From contig NC_072801.1 of the NCBI RefSeq assembly GCF_028583425.1, positions 16,078,001 to 16,142,000 of the forward strand: a stretch of 64,000 nucleotides of DNA, read 5' to 3'. A program made the position numbers and the translations under genes. This DNA comes from Eublepharis macularius (Eukaryota > Chordata > Lepidosauria > Squamata > Eublepharidae). Shown here one piece after another: positions 22,621 to 33,800 of this stretch. Under the pieces are notes generated by a model. That model ran no database searches and was not told where the DNA came from. It saw only the letters and a program-made list of their open reading frames with translations. How positions within the stretch are numbered: position 1 is the first letter of the stretch; every line of letters begins with the position of its first letter.

Positions 22621-22800
22621 AAGGGGTGGGAAATCCCGGGTGTGTGAGAGAGAGAAATGCAGGAATAAGAAATGGACGAGGGTGGGAGAAAGAACGAAGG
22701 AAGAGGAGGGGGGGAGGAGAGGAGGGAAGGACCAGGGAATCTGAAGGGACTGGATCTGACTGGGGTGGGGGAGCGGGCTTTTAAAATGTTTGTTCTGGAT

Positions 22801-22865
22801 GGATAGCCGAGTCGGTCTGTAGCATCACAATAAATCAAGAGCCCAGTGGCACCTTAAAGCCTGCT
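22801..22865 (+). repeat. CTGANGA-hairpin-GAAA repeat family, 5' fragment
   Basis: Only the head is present: ATAGCCGAGTCGGTCTGTAG, CAAGAGCCCAGTGGCACC, TTAAAGCCTG. The hairpin core is absent. It abuts a CR1 tail. Confidence 0.7.
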
Positions 22866-22889
22866 GAATTGCAACTGATAATGTCTGTA

Positions 22890-23222
22890 GGGAGTATTGA
22901 CCATGCTCTCTTTAAATATTTGCAAGGCTGTCATTTGGAGGAGGGCAGGGAGCTGTTCCAGTTGGCAGCAGAGGGTAGGACCCGAAGCAACGGGCTTAAA
23001 TTACATGCACAAAGGTACCGGCTGGATATTAGGAAAAACTGGTCAGAGTAGTTCAAAGGTGGAATCAGCTGCCTAGGGAGGTGTTGAGCTCCCCCTCACT
23101 GGCAGTTTTCAAGAAGAGGCTGGATGAATCTTTGTCAGGGATGCTTTAGGCTGATCCTGCACTGGGCAGGGGGTTGGACTAGATGGTCTGTATGGCCCCT
23201 TCCAACTCTAGGATTCTATGAT
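22890..23222 (+). mobile_element. CR1 LINE 3' end
   Basis: Close to the CR1 3' consensus: TTTAAATATTTGCAAGGCTG, TGTTCCAGTTGGCAGCAGAG, GGAATCAGCTGCCTAGGGAG, TTTCAAGAAGAGGCTGGATG, GGGTTGGACTAGATGGTCTG, ending in the CR1 terminal motif AGGATTCTATGATC. Better preserved than the other CR1 pieces here. Confidence 0.92.
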
Positions 23223-23289
23223 CTACCTCCCATATATGAGTGACCACGCATAGTTAAGCCGCACCTCCACCTCCGTCAGATGTTACATG

Positions 23290-23445
23290 GTTTTTATACA
23301 GTGAGCAGATGTTTTATTAAAAAGCTGTGTTAATTTATTGTGATTTTATCTTGTATATTTTATCTTCTGTTGTAACCTGCCCTGAGCCCACTTGCGGGGA
23401 GGGTGGGATATAAGTATAAATAGTAGTAATAGTAATAAATAATGA
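23290..23445 (+). mobile_element. L2-type LINE 3' tail
   Basis: ACCTGCCCTGAGCCCACTTG, CGGGGAGGGTGGGATATAAG followed by short TAA/TAG repeats; no coding region. Confidence 0.7.
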
Positions 23446-23640
23446 AGCTCAAGAAAATGCATCCGCCTGGACTGAATCGTGATATTGACTTCCTGTCTCA
23501 TTACCAATGCTGATTTCTCCACACCCTCTGCATACCCCACCCTAATCAATCATGCCCACCATTGTCATTCACCAGCTATTATCATTGAGCTTCTGCAATC
23601 TCACCATTCTCCAACATATAAGGACAGATGGACTCACATT

Positions 23641-23770
23641 CTAGCTGTATGAAGAAGTGAGCTGTGGCTCACGAAAGCTCATACCGTACCACAGATTTTG
23701 TTAGTCTTATAGGTGCTACTGGACCCTTGCTCTTTTCTTCTGCTGTAGACAGACTAACATGACTACCCAT
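23641..23770 (-). repeat. CTGANGA-hairpin-GAAA repeat family, nearly full copy
   Basis: On the + strand: a decayed CTGAAGA (here ATGAAGA), the hairpin GTGAGC-TGTG-GCTCAC, GAAAGCTCATACC, TTTTGTTAGTCTTATAGGTG, CTACTGGACCC, and the other end TGTAGACAGACTAACATGAC. The hairpin has a perfect 6-bp stem. Confidence 0.8.
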
Positions 23771-23869
23771 CTTGATCTAACAAACCTTAGTCTGCGTTGA
23801 CCAGCCGTAGCTCCCTTCATCAGATGTGTCGGGAGTGCACATCAGTGCTTCTGTATTCACAACTCTTTC

Positions 23870-24235
23870 TTTAGAACTGCTCATATGGCTATTAAGCAGA
23901 AATTAAAAAGGGAAGAACCTTACTTAATACCATTTCTCTGATGTTTATTTATTGCCCATATATATTTCGCCACAGAAAGAGTAACGGAGTCACTTGTGTG
24001 TGGTAGTAGCCAAGTCACCTGCACTCTCATATTAGGTAGTTCCATATTTTTAAGTGGAGGAATGATTAAGCTTGCCCTCAACTCATTAAATATGGGACAC
24101 TCTATAATCATATGTTCAATGGTTTTAGTTTTATCATATGGGCATATGTTCTGGTATTGGGGGGGCATCGGTAGGAAAGAGTACTTGTGTTCTTGACCTG
24201 TCTGAGGGCTTCTTCGGGACAGTTGGCAGGACACT
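23870..24235 (-). mobile_element. Non-LTR retrotransposon ORF2 C-terminal fragment
   Basis: The minus strand encodes about 80 codons with the C-terminal motif of many LINEs (CPYDKTKTIEHMIIECPIF, a C...H-x4-C pattern) and a later VAKYIWAINKHQ. It is interrupted at its 5' side by the 109-bp tandem duplication. I could not assign the clade. Confidence 0.55.
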
Positions 24236-24384
24236 GCTGGAAACTGGATGCTGAACTACATAGACCTTCAGTCTGATCGGTAGGAAAGAGTACTTGTGTT
24301 CTTGACCTGTCTGAGGGCTTCTTCGGGACAGTTGGCAGGACACTGCTGGAAACTGGATGCTGAACTACATAGACCTTCAGCCTG
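24167..24384. repeat. 109-bp tandem duplication
   Basis: The segment beginning ATCGGTAGGAAAGAGTAC and ending CATAGACCTTCAGTCTG occurs twice head-to-tail (24167-24275 and from 24276). The copies are almost identical, so the duplication is recent. Confidence 0.92.
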
Positions 24385-24579
24385 CTTTTAAGTCTTTGAG
24401 GGGCTCGGAAGACTTATACTGTTGTTTAGGGTTGTTAACTTATTTGTATGTTTGTGTGGGAGATGGCACATTTGCTTTTAGCAGCTGTATGATCTAGGCT
24501 GCATTTCAGTGGGGGGAGACTTTTTCTGACTCGGAGATGCAGTGAAAGAGAAGAGATGTTATTTGTAAACATTCTACCT

Positions 24580-24940
24580 GCGTATTTATTAATTTAGAAA
24601 ACATATTTCTTATCTCTCCAGAGACACTGCTATAGAGATGGTTTAAAAAATAAAAATCATGATCAAAATCATATAATCATTAATAAACCATTAAAACCCT
24701 ACCATTAAAAACCCAGCCAGAGCATAGAAATAGCACAATACAGGTAGTAAAGTAAGAAGATTCTCATGAAAATAGATTTCAGGCTGTAAAAAATATATAT
24801 AGAAAAATCAGCCTCTTAATTAAAAGCCCAACTAAAAAGAAATGTTTTTGCTTGGCACCTAAAAGAGTTGGATAGGTGCCAGGTGAGCCTCAAGGGGAAG
24901 GGCATTCCACATGTGAAGGAGGATCTTCACTGGCAAGCTG
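24580..24940 (-). mobile_element. L2-type LINE 3' fragment
   Basis: Antisense L2 3' region: AATAAACCATTAAAACCC, AAAAACCCAGCCAGAGC, TTAAAAGCCCAACTAAAAAG, GGTGCCAGGTGAGCCTCAAG, GGGGAAGGGCATTCCAC. Similar to other squamate L2 copies in reverse. Confidence 0.6.
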
Positions 24941-25559
24941 GACAGTTTAGGATGTGTGGTTTAGGAAGGTGAAAACTTTCTCTTTGAGTGCATCTCTTTG
25001 CCAGGAAAAGTCTTGTTGAACTTCTGCCTGGCTTATGCAAGTTGTTAAAAGCAAAAGAGCCTTGCTTAGGTTAAAGGAAGCAGGACACCCATAACTGGCA
25101 ATTGAGATTAACATCCTGGGTTGAGGAAAACTGGGACTCACAGGTCCCACTTTTGATTGCCCCCCAAAGCATATACCAAAGAAGGCCTCTGCACTTCCTG
25201 TTGCTGTAGCGACTTTCATCCCGTGCTTGCTTTACATGTATGTGTGGCCTTTGCTGCAGGAATATTTTTATGGAAGGAGGACTGGAATCTTTGTAGCCTC
25301 TAGGTAAGGTGAGGGCTATTCTAACCCACAGATGAACAATAGGGGCATTCGATCAAGCCTTAGCTGACCAGCGCATTCTGGCCACAATCTTTCACAGCAG
25401 AAAATTCATTACTAAAAAAATTCCTTAATACATGTAAATTTCTGCTCCTCCTTGTCATGCTGTAATTTTAAAGCAGAGATATTTTTTACCCAATAGACAA
25501 AGAGTTTGGTGATAGTATAAATACATCAACTGGTTTCCCACCAAATAGCTGTTCAGCTT

Positions 25560-26432
25560 TGGAGACCTTCCCACAGCCACTAAAATAGGCAGCTATCCAT
25601 CTGCTAATTAAAAAACTATCCCGAGTTAAAATGATGTGGTTAATTATCACCCAATCTCTAATCTGCCCTTTCTGAGCAAAGTTATTGAGAAAGCAGTAGC
25701 TGACCAACTCAAGATCTTCTTGGATAACTAATGCTTTGAAGCCTTTTCAGTCTGAATTCAGGCCATGCTGTAGGACAGAGATGGCTCTAGTAGCTTTAGT
25801 GAATGACTTTTGTCTAAATCTAGACAAAGGCCATGCTTCATTGTTGTTCCACCGGGATGTATCTGCAGCCTTTGATACAGTATACCATGCCATCTTGTTG
25901 AGATTTTGGAGGCAGAAGTGGGTATCAAAGGATGTGCCTTGGACTGGTTTAAATAGTTTCTCTTGGAATGGACTCAAAGGATTGCTGTCGGACACCAGCT
26001 ATCTCCAGAGTGGGAATTATGTTGTGGGGGGCAAAACTGAATTATTCAAGAGGGCTTTTTATTCATATATGAGGGCTGCACTGTAAGGAAGTGGTCTCAG
26101 AGAGATACATTGGTAAACAGATAGTGACCAAAAACTTTACTATTATGTGCTACTATGTATTTCCTGATGCTTTAAATAATGGTTTTTCTGGGTAGCTTTG
26201 TTTTGTTTAATATGTCAGTCTTAGAATTGCTAATGCTTTGTTTTAGCATTTCTTCAGCTCTGAATTGGATTTCTGCTGGTTTTGAATCTTTGCAAATTTA
26301 CATTAATATATCCTGTTACATTGTTTATTGAAATGTCCTTGAAATTGACTATACTAACTCACTCTGTGTAATCTGCCCTGAGACTCAGTGAGAAAGGTGG
26401 ATTATAAATAACATAAATAAATAAATAAATTT
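25560..26432 (+). mobile_element. L2 LINE with reverse-transcriptase remnant, internally deleted
   Basis: The coding remnant shows L2-type RT text: NYHPISNLPFLSKVIEKAV, then FQSEFRPCCRTEMALVALVN and SLLFHRDVSAAFDTVYHAIL (RT motif with F/A-FDTV), broken by an in-frame stop near 25729. It then jumps to the ORF end (TELFKRAFYSYMRAAL*, stop at 26084-26086), so most of the palm/thumb region is gone. A 3' UTR follows with the same tail as 30390, ending in a short (ATAA)n. Confidence 0.85.
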
Positions 26433-26471
26433 GCAACAGCTTGGTAGCTAAATACTTGTTTTTCTGCGTAG

Positions 26472-26635
26472 ATCTATGAATTCTTGCAATGGCTGTGTAT
26501 GTTGATCATCGAATTGAAGCTCCTAGTTCCTGTGGGCCCCCTTCGCATATATCCTGGCATGATGTGCATCCGGTTTTGGCTGTAGCATCCATCAGTTCAA
26601 ACTCTGTTGGCAGTGTAGATATTTTTCAGGAACAG
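26472..26635 (+). CDS. IFT140: IFT140 start-codon exon
   Basis: Acceptor TTTTTCTGCGTAG; 17 bases of 5' UTR; ATG at 26489; 49 codons from [20 protein letters not shown] to VDIFQEQ; donor GTGAGT, phase 0. Confidence 0.95.
26476..26505 (+). promoter_or_regulatory. IFT140: Upstream ORF overlapping the IFT140 start
   Basis: An ATG 13 bases before the main start, in another frame, encodes MNSCNGCVC and stops inside the coding region. Its context is weak (T at -3, A at +4), so leaky scanning would be expected. Confidence 0.55.
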
Positions 26636-29600
26636 GTGAGTGTTTTAAAGGCACATTTTTACTTGGGGTTACAATAGGTTGGATGCCACAGCCAGAAAAA
26701 GTGAATTATTAATATATTTCTGTCTTACCTGCCTGACCTATGGATCTGCATACCTGCTGACAGCGTTGCAAAATTACAAGAAAGCACTATCAAAAATTTT
26801 ATATATTTATCTACTTCATTTATACCCCACTTTTCTCTCCAATGTTGACCCCAGGTGGCTTGCAACATTCTCTATTTTATCCTCACAACAACTGTGTGAA
26901 GTAGATCAGGCTGAAAGTGTGTGACTGACACAAAGTCACCCAGCGAGCTTCCATGGCAGAGTGGGAATTTGAACCTAGGTCTCCCAGATCCTAGTCTGAC
27001 ACTCTAATTACTGCACCATGTTGTATTGGATGAAAACAGCCAATACAAATGGTGGAGACTTGGAAAAATTAACCAACAGCTATGACTCAAAATTCGCTAA
27101 GCCTCACAACCCCTCCAGAATTGTGTTTAAAATTAGCCAGGCAAGGTAAATCTCTAATCTTGTTGCCCTTGCAAAGCAGGCCCTGTGTTCTGTGTTCCCA
27201 TCCCTTTCTACCTCAGACAGCAGAGGAACATGAAGCAAGGCCTCAAAGATCTTTGGAGTGTAGTGGGAGGGATGTCTTCCAGTAGAAGAAGGTATTTTGA
27301 TTTGGTGAATGGTTTAATTTGCCCAAGGCATACCAGGTGACATGTCAAGAGGTCCATGTCATTTTATTTTGCAGGGAGAGCACCTGTCTGATGTGCGCAC
27401 AGAGAGGAATTTCCGGGCCACGTGTCTCAGCTGGCATCCATCCAAGCTGATACTAGCAATAGGCTGGGAGCTGGGGGAAGTGGTGGTAATGAACAAGCAA
27501 GACAAGGAGCACCATGCAGTCCCCTCCTACCACCATGCTGAAATCACCATCCTGAGCTGGAGCACCAATGGCTCTCGCCTCGTTTCCGGAGACAGAGTAA
27601 GCAGCAACACGTGGTCCCTGTTGCTGTTGAGCCTAATGACACTGAGCATATTCTAACCACACACTAGCATAAAGTTTGAAACCCTTTTGCAGAGCTCAGG
27701 TGTTTGGAGTGTTGTGCAGTGTGATGTTGGGGACTGAGCAGGAAGCAAAAGGGGTGTGTGTGAAGAAGCGGGAAGGTGTGGTCAAGAACCGACTGCTCCC
27801 CACCGTCAGTTTTCTAGCTGTCGGAAGCTGTGGTGTGTGTCCAGATGATTAGCTCCCTTTTTTAAAACTGCTTTGAAGTGTGCTGTGGGAATGCATATGC
27901 AGAGCCAGCCCCACAAGCAGCAAAGTCATTTTTAGCTTAAGGGCACATCCCTGCTATGCCAATCTTAGGGCGTTAGATAACAGCACACCCCATCCTTACT
28001 ATCTGTACAGTATTTGCCCTTGGTCTCAGCAACTCCCATTTTCTAGACTGATGTGAAGAATCTCATCGCCAGCACAGAACATGTTCTGTGTGTCTGGCAA
28101 AAGCAACTCCAGGTGAGTTTCCCCAGGTTTCACATTACATCTGCTTTTTACCAGCATGTTCCTTGCATGCCGCATCAAAGCAGGACCGCTGGAAAGCCCC
28201 ACATGGAGAAGAGTTGGCCATTAGCAGAAGTAGGGAAGGTGGTTTCCAGTGATCTTTTCCGCTCCCATTTTGTCCTCCATGGTGTTCCTGAGTGTCCTTT
28301 AACCTCCAAGAGCAGGATTTTAGGGGCTCAGTGGACTGCTGTAGGAGTGGGAGGGGGGGTCCCACTCCACCAACTTTTCTCTGTTGGTGGTGGTTTGAAC
28401 CCAGCCCTGTACCTCCACCATAAATATTGACCAGCTGGACTGTTTTGCCCTCAGGAGAAGTGGTCACGGCTCAAGTTTCCTTAGGAGATAAGGAGCTCAG
28501 TTTTGCCCTTCAAGTCATTCTGAAGATGTCGTTTGGTTGTCTTTCTTTGTTGAGCTGGAAGACAAGTGAACAGTACCAGGATGGATTAGTGGACAGAAGG
28601 CAGAATGCTAAATGTGCTTCTATTCAGTGGAGTTTTCTCTGATGGCTTGCAAAAGATGAAAGTAGTTGAACGCGATTATTAGTAATAAAACCACGCAGAG
28701 TCTTTTGCTCGACACAAATGGAGTAGCTTGACTGTTGTAGGGTCTGTTTTTTCAAGACCTTTTTTTCAGCATTAGGCATCTGTGGCAGTCAGACCCCCTT
28801 CCCTTGACCTGTTAGTGCATGATGTGTGCTACAGTGAGTGGGGTGGCATTTCGAAACCATTGCATGAGAGGGTTTTAAGTGTTCTGACAGTGGGTTGTCA
28901 AAGGTTGCTGACACTGACTATTCGCATGTATGCAGCTGCTGGCAGAAAAGAAATACAGCTGCCACCTTGGAGAAGACTGAGACGAAAGATACTTTTGTCT
29001 CTGTGTATATTAATTTCTCTTGTAACTTTTATAGCTTGGTGGCCTTGTTTTGTGGAAAGTGGACCAGCGGGGTAGAGTTCAGAGCCCGTCTCTGCTTCAG
29101 CACCAATATGGAAACCATCTTAGCTGCTGCGTTTTTCGGCCACCTCCTCCTGGCGAGTAAGTTGACTGCTTCGATCGGAATTTTGCCAGGCAGAAGTTCT
29201 ATATTTTTTTAAAAATGTATTCAATACATTTTCCAATAGAATCAGGCCTGCTGCTTTCCTGAGTGTTCAGTCCATAGAATCTCATAGCTTAGACCATTCG
29301 GAGTGCCATTGGCACATAATAATAAACAATAATAAATATAAACATATAGTAATCACTGTGCATGTTGTTGGCCTTACTTAAAAAACAGCTTTTCCTCTCA
29401 CTGCTGATAATGTCTGGCGGGGGGTGGGATTAGGTATTAGGTTCACCACAGGTAATAAGGAATATTAGATCTACTGCAGACATAATGTGAGCGATTTCTG
29501 AGTCACAAACAATGATTGCTTCTGCCCATGGGAAAGCCTTGTCCATTTTCTCCTATATTGTTAAGCAGGGAGCCCCAAATAACCTGCCTTGCTGTTACCT

Positions 29601-30753
29601 TCAGGGACTTAGTGCAGCTGGCAAAAGCAGCTGTGAGTGGTGATGAGAAAGCCTTGGACATGTTCAACTGGCGGAAATCTGGCATGGGCATGCCTCTGAA
29701 AATGGGACCCCAAGAAGGGTTGTCTTTCTTTATTGGCATGTCAGATGGTAAGGAAAAAATATCAATATTTGGGGAGGCATTGTCTGTTACTGGGACTGTT
29801 TCAGTTTATGTCTTGTGAGGCAATTTTTCCCCATGTGTAATCTTAAGTAGAGAGATACACTTTTGTGTATCTAAATAGCTGGAAGTTACGTGTCATCAGA
29901 ATCTCTTCTATTTTCTTCTCTTTTGCCTGAAGATGGGAATCTTCATTGCATTTTTATAAAATGCAGGTGAAATAATTTTTTTTTTTAAACGGGGCTGGTT
30001 AGTTTGACCAGGTGAATTCTAAAAGGGCTTTCTCTAAAATGGGGTGTAGATATGTTTTGCTACTCTTTTTGCCACTTGGGAATTGTAACTTGTTTTTGAA
30101 AAACATTAGTTGCAGAGCAATAATTCAGCACTGGCAGTTTGGCTTGCTTGCTAGAGTTGACAAATCTCTTAAACTTGTGTTGAAGCATCAGCACCCTTAA
30201 TTCTGTTTCCTTCAGTTAGAAAAAGAGTTTGAGGCTGGATTTCAGGTTATAAACTGGTGTGGGTTTTGGAATAATGGGACAGAGGGACAGTAAAAGCTTG
30301 TTCAGGACAACTAAAGTGTTGTGCACATTAGTTTCAAGGAAACCGTGATGCTGCCCATTTGAAAATGCCAGAACCTTGCCAAACAATCTGCTCTCTTTGG
30401 GGCTTTCTCTGTGGTGGCCCCTACCCTGTAGAACGGCCTGCTTGAGGAGGTCAGGAGAGCCACCACTCTCCTGGCTTTCCACAAACGATGCAAAATCGAA
30501 TTATTCCAAAAGGCTTTTTACTCAGATAGGAAGATTGTATAGGAGGGCTGTATTGTGGGGAGGAGATCTCAGATGATCCACTAGTGAATTAGAAACCATA
30601 GACTTCACCACTATGTTGTATTTAATTCCTATCTTTGTGAACTTGTATCTATTTACTCTGTGGCATTGTTTATGGAAATGTTCTTGGTATTGACTGTGCT
30701 AATCTCACACTGTGTATCTGCCTTGAGTCTCAGTGAGAAAGGCAGACTACAAA

Positions 30754-30824
<71 letters not shown>

Positions 30825-33800
30825 GACTTGCTTCAGTCGCATTTTGGTATTTCCTTCTGAAGATGAAAAGGTGTGTTTTGAAAGCATACACGTGCATTTC
30901 TTAAAAATTATACATTCGATGCATTGTCATGCAAACCACACCATGCAGAAGCTTAACAGGAACTTAACTTTATACATCTTGATATTCAGCTAAATCAAAG
31001 ATACATAGCTCCACCGAGTGGCCAACATAGAGTTCAATACAACTACATTACATATATTACAACTATTTCTTTATTTCCCCCCTGTAGTGTTTGTGGCCCA
31101 AGCTAGATATTTTAAGAAACATGGAACTGCCACTCTTGAATAGTAAAGAGGGAACCCTCTTAAAAAGCTCTACAGACAATATTTTGCTCTCCCACTTTAT
31201 CATGCCAAGATCATTAAAAAGTGGATAGGGTTGGTTTCAGTGCTACCTTTTTAATAATGTGTTTTGCTATTTTTCATCTAATTTAGGTTTGCTCTCTCCT
31301 GTTCGCACAGCTCTCGCTAGTGTTTCAGTGTTCTTTTGTTGCTGTGTAGGGGGAGCTTTTGTCTACATGCCAATTAAAAGTCTGAAATGGCCCTTTCTCG
31401 CTAAGTACTGTAGAGGCTCTTGAAACAGTGGGTGGTCTCTCATAATGATATCTGGTACTTTGTACTAAAATATGCAAATAGCAATGGGATTAGTTAAGGA
31501 CATGGTTTCAAGATGCAACATGAAAACCCATTCATGGCCACTTATAGCTTTCAACAGAAACAAGCAAGGTAGTACTGAAATAATCAATTATAAATTGTTA
31601 TAATTATGTCTCACTCACATAAGATTTCCCAGTCGTTTGAATTAGCTGCTGGTTTCTTCGTCCCTACTTTAAAGCTCTGACCTGTATAAGAATTTGTGCA
31701 AGTATAGCAGATGGTAGTCTATAAAAAGCTTCCTCTTCAGTTTAATGCTGATTCCTGAACAGTTCAGTGTTAATGCTACCTTTTAAAATCTCATTGCACA
31801 TCCTTCCAGAAGCAAGTTGAATAGACCAGTATCCTTCGTGTCTAGGTATAATTAGATTCTTTGCCCCTGCTCCCATCCAGTAAACTACAAATGTGTCCAC
31901 ATGGGAATATAATACATTCTAGTGAGAGAGAGTTTGTGCTGTGAAGAAGTATGCTTACTCTGTTCAAACAGCAAGGCACATGGCTCTTTGACTTTATGCT
32001 GGCATTCTCTTGATATCTTGAGATATACCTGGGCTTTAAACTTTGTGCCAATAAGTAGTTGACCACCTAATTTTCTGTAGCTGCGAGAGTCTAAAATCTT
32101 GCTCTTCTTAGCACAAAAATGTTTAAGTCATAAGAATAAATAGAAGTGCTTGAAATCTAGTGTAGCTTTAAACCCACTTTCCCCCACATAAATACAGTAT
32201 TCTGCTGGTGGGACAAGCATTACTGCATTTTTCAAGAGAAATAACTGGTTACATAAATGCGTGACACGTCTCTCTGCTTCTCGGTAGGTTTTAAATGACA
32301 TTGTGGCATATTTTCACCTGGAACCATATTCTTCTATAGTTTCATAATGCTGAGGAAAACATACCCAGGAAACAATATATTCATCATTATGCAAAAAGCG
32401 AAATGTTGTAGTTGGCGAGAATATTATACGAATCCATGTTGTGTGTCACTGTCCCTTCTGGTCAAATGGGTTCTCCAGGTTTTCAGTGCACACTCAGCGG
32501 CAAACCAACATAAGGTTGAATCCAGACTAAACTGGCAGTTTCCACTGATTTCCCCCTTCCCACTGCAATCCCCCACAATGACATTCCTCAGAGTTCCTTA
32601 CCCCCCAACAGTTGCATTTTGTGGAGATTAGTGGGCTGCAGAAGGAGGGAGGAAGCAGGAAAGTTCTGTTCGTCCACTGGACAATTTAGTCTAGATCTAG
32701 CCCTCAGTCAGATGACTATTTTTTGCACCCGGATCTTGTTTTCAGATAATTGGCTGTGTTTTTCACAATTTAATCTGCAGCAGTATTTTGTTAGCAATAT
32801 TATATAGCAGACCAGTCTGCAGCAGTCTTGGCTTTCTTGCAGGTGCAGTGCATTATGTGAACGACAGAGGGAAAGCCAGCCATACGTTGACTGCCGAGAG
32901 CTCAGTCCAAAAGCTGCTGTTGATGGAGAAAAAGGATGTATTGGTAATAATAACGGACACTCTCCTCTTATCTCTTCACAAAATTACTTCGGAGGGAGAA
33001 GCTGAGGAGATCATGAAGGTGGGTGATACGGAGGAATCCCTTAGAAGATGGGGTTTGTTTGTGGGAATTCTGATAAGTTTGCACCAGAGAGCCTTAAAGA
33101 TTGCCGCAGGATGACTGTTGGGTCCTGCTGGCATTGAAGATTTTAGTTCTTCTTGGTTTTCAGTATGAGTCTCTGATTGGATAACTCTTTTTCACAGGTG
33201 AAGCTGACTGGGAAGATATGCCACCCTGCGGATATCATTTTGATTGACCGAGGCCTTCTGATCACAGCGACAGGTGAACCAGTCCTTAGGTGAGAGAAAC
33301 TGATAAGAAAAATGAATCATGGTTAGAGATGCTTCAAATAAATGTCCATTCCGATTATGAGGAAAGCAGAAAGATATCAGCAACCGGTCTTTGGTATCTC
33401 TGCCATTCTGTGAACCATTAGCACCCAGCTGTTAACTCTGACTGCCTTGGAGCAGCAATAAGAAGTGAGAACCGCCATCAGCCTTGGGGGGCGGGGGGGG
33501 GAGAGTTGGTACAAGACAGAGAGAGGAAGTCCCTCCTCTGCGCGATACAGGGGGGGGAGAAGTGCTGAAAGCAGGCTCTGCCCATCTTCCTAGCAACTTG
33601 CATTATTAATTTTTGAAGCCCAGCCTGCTTGAAACTGGAACAAGATCAAGCGCTCTCTCGACTTTCCCTTCAGGTTGTGGGACCTGGAATTTGGCGAGAA
33701 CTATGTGCTGTCTTTAGACACGCAGCTTGGATTTGAAACGGGAGAGTGTATCAGCTGTGTGTCCTATTGTAATGCTAAAGGTGAGAAAGATCTTAGTGCA

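Larger units (their letters stand above)
27597..32842. other. IFT140: IFT140 introns between coding exons 2 and 5
   Basis: Apart from exons 3 and 4 and the L2 copy with its (AAAT)n tail at 30390-30824, I see no named repeat. 27660-29030 and 30830-32840 look like unique, AT-leaning intron sequence without further exons. Confidence 0.6.

Noticed and set aside
22230-22838. 202-codon open frame in the IFT140 CpG island, - strand
   Set aside because: Same reason; proline/serine/arginine low-complexity text, and it runs into a dispersed repeat fragment.
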